This document shows positions 60,614-64,000 of a stretch of DNA of 64,000 nt, one piece after another. This DNA is from Kribbella soli (lineage in GTDB: Bacteria; Actinomycetota; Actinomycetes; Propionibacteriales; Kribbellaceae), in assembly GCF_004331345.1 (NCBI RefSeq), contig NZ_SJJZ01000002.1, positions 124,001 through 188,000 of the forward strand, in the 5' to 3' direction. Each line of letters opens with the position of its first letter. The first letter of the stretch is position 1. Both the position numbers and the translations under genes were made by a program. The notes beneath the pieces were generated by a model. It saw only the letters and a list, made by a program, of their open reading frames with translations. It did not search any database and had not been told where the DNA came from.

Positions 60614-60650
60614 AGGACCCCCCGAGCCAGATCGTGGCTCGGGGGGTCCT
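60614..60650. terminator. Strong bidirectional terminator hairpin
   Basis: A perfect 16-bp inverted repeat (60614-60629 with 60635-60650) has a five-base loop. It stands between the convergent EEP and sigma genes, 19 bases past the EEP stop. No T-run is present, as is common in high-GC actinobacteria. Confidence 0.85.
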
Positions 60651-60670
60651 GAGGGGTTTCGGGGTGGGTG

Positions 60671-61630
60671 TTACGCGGCCAGCGTCGGGTCTGCCATCAG
60701 GCGGAGGCGGCCCAGTGCCTCGCGCTCGATCTGGCGGACCCGCTCGGCCGAGATGCCGTGCACCGCGCCGATGTCGGCCAGCTTGGCCTGGCGGCCGTCG
60801 TGCAGACCGTAGCGGCGCCGGATCACGTCCGCGGACCGCGGGTCGAGCTGGTCGACCAGACTGAACAGTCCCGAGCGGTCCGACGCGTCGGCGACCAGCT
60901 GGTCCGGACCCGGCGCGGTCTCGGCCGCGATCAGGTCGCCCAGCGAGGTCTCACCCTCGTCGTCGACCGGGCTGTTCAGGCTGATGTGGTCCCGGCCGAT
61001 GCGGATCAGTTCCGTGACCCGCTCCGGATCCAGGTTCAGCTCGGCTGCGATCTCGTCGATCTCCGGCTCCCGCCCGAGCTTGCGCTCCAGCGTGCGCCGT
61101 GCCGACCCGATCTGGTTCAGCTGCTCCACCACGTGCACCGGCAGCCGGACCACCCGGGCCTGCTGCGCGATACCGCGGGTGATGGCCTGCCGCACCCACC
61201 AGGTCGCGTACGTCGAGAACTTGAAACCCTTCCGGTAGTCGAACTTCTCCACCGCCCGGATCAGTCCCGTGTTGCCTTCCTGGACCAGGTCCAGCAAGGG
61301 CATCTGGGAACGCCCGTAGCGGCGAGCGATCGACACCACGAGCCGGAGGTTCGCGGTCACGAACCGCTGCTGCGCGCGCTGGCCCTCTTCGGCCAGCCAC
61401 TCCAGCTCCTCCTCCGTGGCATATTTGGGCGCTCCGCCCTTCTTACGTCCAACCCGCCCCTCGGCCAGCAGTTGCTCCGCAAGGAGTCCTGCTTCGACCG
61501 TCTCAGCGAGCTCGACCTCTTCCTCAGCCGTCAGCAAAGGCGTCCGCGCGATCTCTTCGAGGTAGAGACCTACGCTGTCCTTGCCGTCGATACCGTCGTC
61601 CGTGCTGCGGACACGAGCCATGCGAGCCAC
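60671..61630 (-). CDS. Group 2 RNA polymerase sigma factor (SigB/HrdD-like)
   Basis: A 319-residue sigma70-family protein. Region 1.2 is [21 protein letters not shown]. Region 2 has [35 protein letters not shown] and [11 protein letters not shown]. Region 3 has [12 protein letters not shown], and region 4 ends with [15 protein letters not shown]. It lacks the long region 1.1 of the primary sigma factor and matches mycobacterial SigB in size, so it is a non-essential group 2 factor. The GTG at 61630 has GAAGGGAG at good spacing; the ATG at 61621 is too far from it. Confidence 0.9.
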   Translation of the reverse strand: MARMARVRSTDDGIDGKDSVGLYLEEIARTPLLTAEEEVELAETVEAGLLAEQLLAEGRVGRKKGGAPKYATEEELEWLAEEGQRAQQRFVTANLRLVVSIARRYGRSQMPLLDLVQEGNTGLIRAVEKFDYRKGFKFSTYATWWVRQAITRGIAQQARVVRLPVHVVEQLNQIGSARRTLERKLGREPEIDEIAAELNLDPERVTELIRIGRDHISLNSPVDDEGETSLGDLIAAETAPGPDQLVADASDRSGLFSLVDQLDPRSADVIRRRYGLHDGRQAKLADIGAVHGISAERVRQIEREALGRLRLMADPTLAA

Positions 61631-61835
61631 CGAAACTCCCTTCGTCGTTACATGGAGAGCAACGCTCGAGTAGGGTTCAAGATTCCAGGACGAGTGTGTA
61701 AACACCCTGAACGTTCCCTGAGAGTTCCTGGCAGCGAAATCGCGCTGGAAACCGGTGTCCCTCAGGCTGACGGGACAATTCGGCACAACACGCGCTGCGG
61801 AAGCTGAGAATTCGTCCAGAATCATCGTGTTCCGG

Positions 61836-61873
61836 TGCCCCCGGATGTGTTGCACAACACACGTCCGGGGGCA
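61836..61873. terminator. Hairpin downstream of the oligopeptidase gene
   Basis: TGCCCCCGGA (61836-61845) pairs with TCCGGGGGCA (61864-61873) and TGTGTTG with CAACACA inside it, with a two-base bulge. It lies 27 bases after the oligopeptidase stop on the minus strand and upstream of the sigma gene, so it probably separates the two transcripts. Confidence 0.7.
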
Positions 61874-61899
61874 GGTATTCCCGCTGTGCCGGCTCAGCG

Positions 61900-63996
61900 T
61901 CAGCTCAGCCCGAGCGTGTCCAGCTCCCACGACAGCGAAAAGGCGACCTCGCGCCAGGCGTCGTACCGCCCGCTGCGGCCGCCGTGCCCGGCGTCCATCT
62001 CGGTCTTGAGCAGTACGTCGGAGTCGCTGGTCGCGGTCGCCCGGAGTTTCGCGACCCACTTCGCCGGCTCGACGAAGAACACCCGGGTGTCGTTCAGGCT
62101 GGTGATCGCCAGGATGCGCGGATAGTGCTGCGCGGTGACGTTTTCGTACGGCGAGTAGGACTTCATGTACTCGTAGACCGCGGGGTCTTCGAGCGGATTG
62201 CCCCATTCCTCCCACTCGATCACGGTGAGCGGCAGCGACGGGTCCAGAATCGTCGTCAACGCGTCGACGAACGGGACTTCCGCGACGATTCCGCCGAATG
62301 CCTGCGGGGCCAGGTTCGCGACCGCGCCCATCAGCAGTCCGCCGGCGCTGCCGCCCTGGGCGACGATCCGTTCCGGCCTGGTCCAGCCGGCCTGCACGAG
62401 GTGTTCGGCGGCCGCCACGAAGTCGGTGAACGTGTTCCGCTTGGTGAGCATCTTGCCGTCGTCGTACCAGTGCCGGCCGAGCTCGCCGCCGCCGCGGATG
62501 TGCGCGATCGCGAACACGACGCCGCGGTCGAGCAGCGACAGCCGCGGGATCGAGAACCACGGGTCGACCGAGGTCTCGTACGAGCCGTACCCGTAGAGCA
62601 CGACCGGAGCGTTCCCGTCCTTCGCGACGTCCTTGCGCGCGACCATCGAGATCGGCACCTTCGTGCCGTCCGGCGCGGTCGCCCATTCGCGGTACTGCGT
62701 GTAATCGCTCGTGTCGACGCCGCCGAGCACGGGCTGCTGCTTGAGCAGTCGCCGCTCACCGGTCGCGACATCCACGTCGTACGTCGAACCCGGGGTGACG
62801 AGGGAGGTGTAGCCGAAGCGGTAGCGGGTGTCGTGCCACTCGTCGTTGCGGCCGGGGGACACGGTGTAGATCGGCTCGTCGAACTCCAGCACCTCGGGAT
62901 CGCCGAAACCGTCTTGGCTACGCCGCATGATCGCGAGCTCGGTGAGCGCGTTGCGGCGCCGGTACAGGATGACGTGGTCGGCGAACGCGTCCGCGCCGAG
63001 CAGGCGGCTGGTCTCGTCGCCCGCGATCAGCGTCGTCCAGTCGCCGGGGGCGTCGAGCGGCGCGGAGGTCAGCGAGAAGTTGGCCGCGTCGGCGTTGTGC
63101 GTGATCAGCAGTTGATCGCCGGCGTGCTCGACGTCGTACTCCACGCCTTCGCGGCGGGCCGCGACCACGACCGGGTCACCCGTCGGGTTCTGGGCGTCGA
63201 GGAGCCAGACCTCGCTGGTGAGCTTGCTGCCGAGGGCGATCATGATCGCCTGCTCGTTGCGGGTCAGGTCGACGCCGATCCAGAACCGCTCGTCCGACTC
63301 CTCCATCACGAGCACGTCGCCAGAGTCAGTTGCCGTGGCGCCGAGCGTGTGCCGCCAGACCTGGTACGGGCGCCAGGCGTCGTCGACCTTGGTGTAGAAG
63401 ATCGTCGAGCCGTCGGCGGACCAGGCGGAGCCGTAGTGCACCTCTGGCAGCTCGTCCGGCAGCAGTTCACCGGTGTCGAGGTCCTTGATCCGCAGCGTGA
63501 ACCGCTCGTCGCCCTTGAGGTCGACCGAGTACGCCAGCAGGCGGCCGTCGGGGGAGACATCGACGGTGCCGAGCGAGAAGAACTCGGAGTCGCCGGCCAC
63601 CTCGTTGCCGTCCAGCATGACCTCTTCGCCCGCGATCTCGCCGTCGGTGGCCGGCGGCTGATCGCCGTCCACCTTGACCCGGCAGTGCAGTGAATACTGC
63701 TGGCCCTCGATCGTGCGCGAGTAGTACCAGTAGCCGCCGCGACGGGCCGGCACGCTCAGGTCGGTCTGCAGCGTCCGGTCCGAGATCTCCTTGAAGATTG
63801 CCTCACGCAACGATTCCAGGTGCTCCGTGCGCGCCTCGGTGTACGCGTTCTCGGCCCGCAGGTACCCCAGCACCTCGTCGTCGCTCTTGTCCCGCAACCA
63901 CTCGTACTCGTCGACGAACACGTCACCGTGATGCACCCGCTCAACCGGCTTCCGCGCAGCAACCGGCGGCGTCACAGAAGAAGAAATCTCAGACAT
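61900..63996 (-). CDS. Oligopeptidase B / prolyl oligopeptidase (S9A)
   Basis: A 698-residue cytoplasmic serine peptidase. The N-terminal part (about 80-420) is a seven-bladed propeller with [12 protein letters not shown]. The catalytic alpha/beta domain contains Ser550 (GGSAGG), Asp636 (LNDTRV) and His671 (AGHGG). The acidic residues and length fit oligopeptidase B (PtrB), which cuts small peptides after Arg or Lys, rather than Pro-specific enzymes. The ATG at 63996 is near the right edge, so the gene is complete. Confidence 0.93.
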   Translation of the reverse strand: MSEISSSVTPPVAARKPVERVHHGDVFVDEYEWLRDKSDDEVLGYLRAENAYTEARTEHLESLREAIFKEISDRTLQTDLSVPARRGGYWYYSRTIEGQQYSLHCRVKVDGDQPPATDGEIAGEEVMLDGNEVAGDSEFFSLGTVDVSPDGRLLAYSVDLKGDERFTLRIKDLDTGELLPDELPEVHYGSAWSADGSTIFYTKVDDAWRPYQVWRHTLGATATDSGDVLVMEESDERFWIGVDLTRNEQAIMIALGSKLTSEVWLLDAQNPTGDPVVVAARREGVEYDVEHAGDQLLITHNADAANFSLTSAPLDAPGDWTTLIAGDETSRLLGADAFADHVILYRRRNALTELAIMRRSQDGFGDPEVLEFDEPIYTVSPGRNDEWHDTRYRFGYTSLVTPGSTYDVDVATGERRLLKQQPVLGGVDTSDYTQYREWATAPDGTKVPISMVARKDVAKDGNAPVVLYGYGSYETSVDPWFSIPRLSLLDRGVVFAIAHIRGGGELGRHWYDDGKMLTKRNTFTDFVAAAEHLVQAGWTRPERIVAQGGSAGGLLMGAVANLAPQAFGGIVAEVPFVDALTTILDPSLPLTVIEWEEWGNPLEDPAVYEYMKSYSPYENVTAQHYPRILAITSLNDTRVFFVEPAKWVAKLRATATSDSDVLLKTEMDAGHGGRSGRYDAWREVAFSLSWELDTLGLS

Positions 63997-64000
63997 GCCG

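Noticed and set aside
61700..61725. CCCTGA direct repeat upstream of the sigma gene as an operator
   Set aside because: Two six-base copies are too short to separate from chance and do not align with a clear promoter.

Overview
This 64 kb window is very GC-rich, densely packed chromosomal DNA from an actinobacterium. GTG and TTG starts are common and many same-strand genes overlap by the 4-base ATGA or GTGA pattern. The families present are typically actinobacterial: FprB-type ferredoxin reductase, TIGR02569, an XRE regulator with a DUF5753-like C-terminus, ECF41 and ECF42 sigma factors, an F420/LLM oxidoreductase, UdgX, a WYL regulator and a LigB-type ligase. Codon style and gene content fit the Nocardioidales, perhaps a Kribbella-like soil organism; that placement is inference. 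I see no rRNA, tRNA, CRISPR array, phage or transposase gene, so this looks like ordinary chromosome rather than an island.

Layout. 0-8.2 kb: partial PNPOx-like gene, SulP anion transporter, pta-ackA operon, small VOC/TfoX-like genes and a WYL regulator. 8.3-19.8 kb: CPA1 Na+/H+ antiporter, an alpha/beta hydrolase with an Asn in place of the nucleophile, a sulfatase divergent from a ROK regulator that leads into a GH51 arabinofuranosidase, a HAF-repeat secreted protein, GNAT, hypothetical, RibD-like and methyltransferase genes. 19.8-20.4 kb: gene-free tandem repeats, each unit carrying a strong hairpin. 20.4-28.1 kb: VOC protein, lytic-transglycosylase-like lipoprotein, DUF1684 protein, SNF2 helicase, UdgX, a membrane protein and a VKOR plus DUF929 thiol-redox pair. 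28.1-33.1 kb: a frameshifted FAD monooxygenase divergent from TetR, a methyltransferase, and an AurF-like di-iron oxygenase coupled to an FprB-like reductase. 33.1-36.8 kb: two stand-alone ECF systems (ECF41 with a divergent NTF2-like gene; ECF42 with a DGPF/YCII gene). 36.8-45.4 kb: acyltransferase, LexA-type repressor, LysR, a full-length DnaE coupled to a TIGR02569 kinase-fold gene, and an MFS exporter with its TetR. 46-52.5 kb: secreted DUF1906-type protein, LysR divergent from a hydrolase/LLM pair, and a stand-alone ctaD. 52.5-52.9 kb: a long inverted repeat and simple repeats. 52.9-64 kb: XRE regulator, two methyltransferases, ATP-dependent DNA ligase, DyP peroxidase, CPBP protease, HAD, secreted endonuclease/phosphatase, group 2 sigma factor and oligopeptidase B.

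How the genes relate. Most are small self-contained units: regulator plus target (TetR/MFS, TetR/monooxygenase, ROK/GH51, LysR/hydrolase-LLM), electron donor plus oxygenase (FprB/AurF), paired redox proteins (VKOR/DUF929) and sigma factor plus cognate target (ECF41/NTF2, ECF42/YCII). The signals that ordinary annotation does not explain are the tandem hairpin repeats near 20 kb, the 25-bp inverted repeat near 52.7 kb, the mirror-image ECF41-type promoters near 34.05 kb, and a short leader ORF plus hairpin before the Asn-nucleophile hydrolase.
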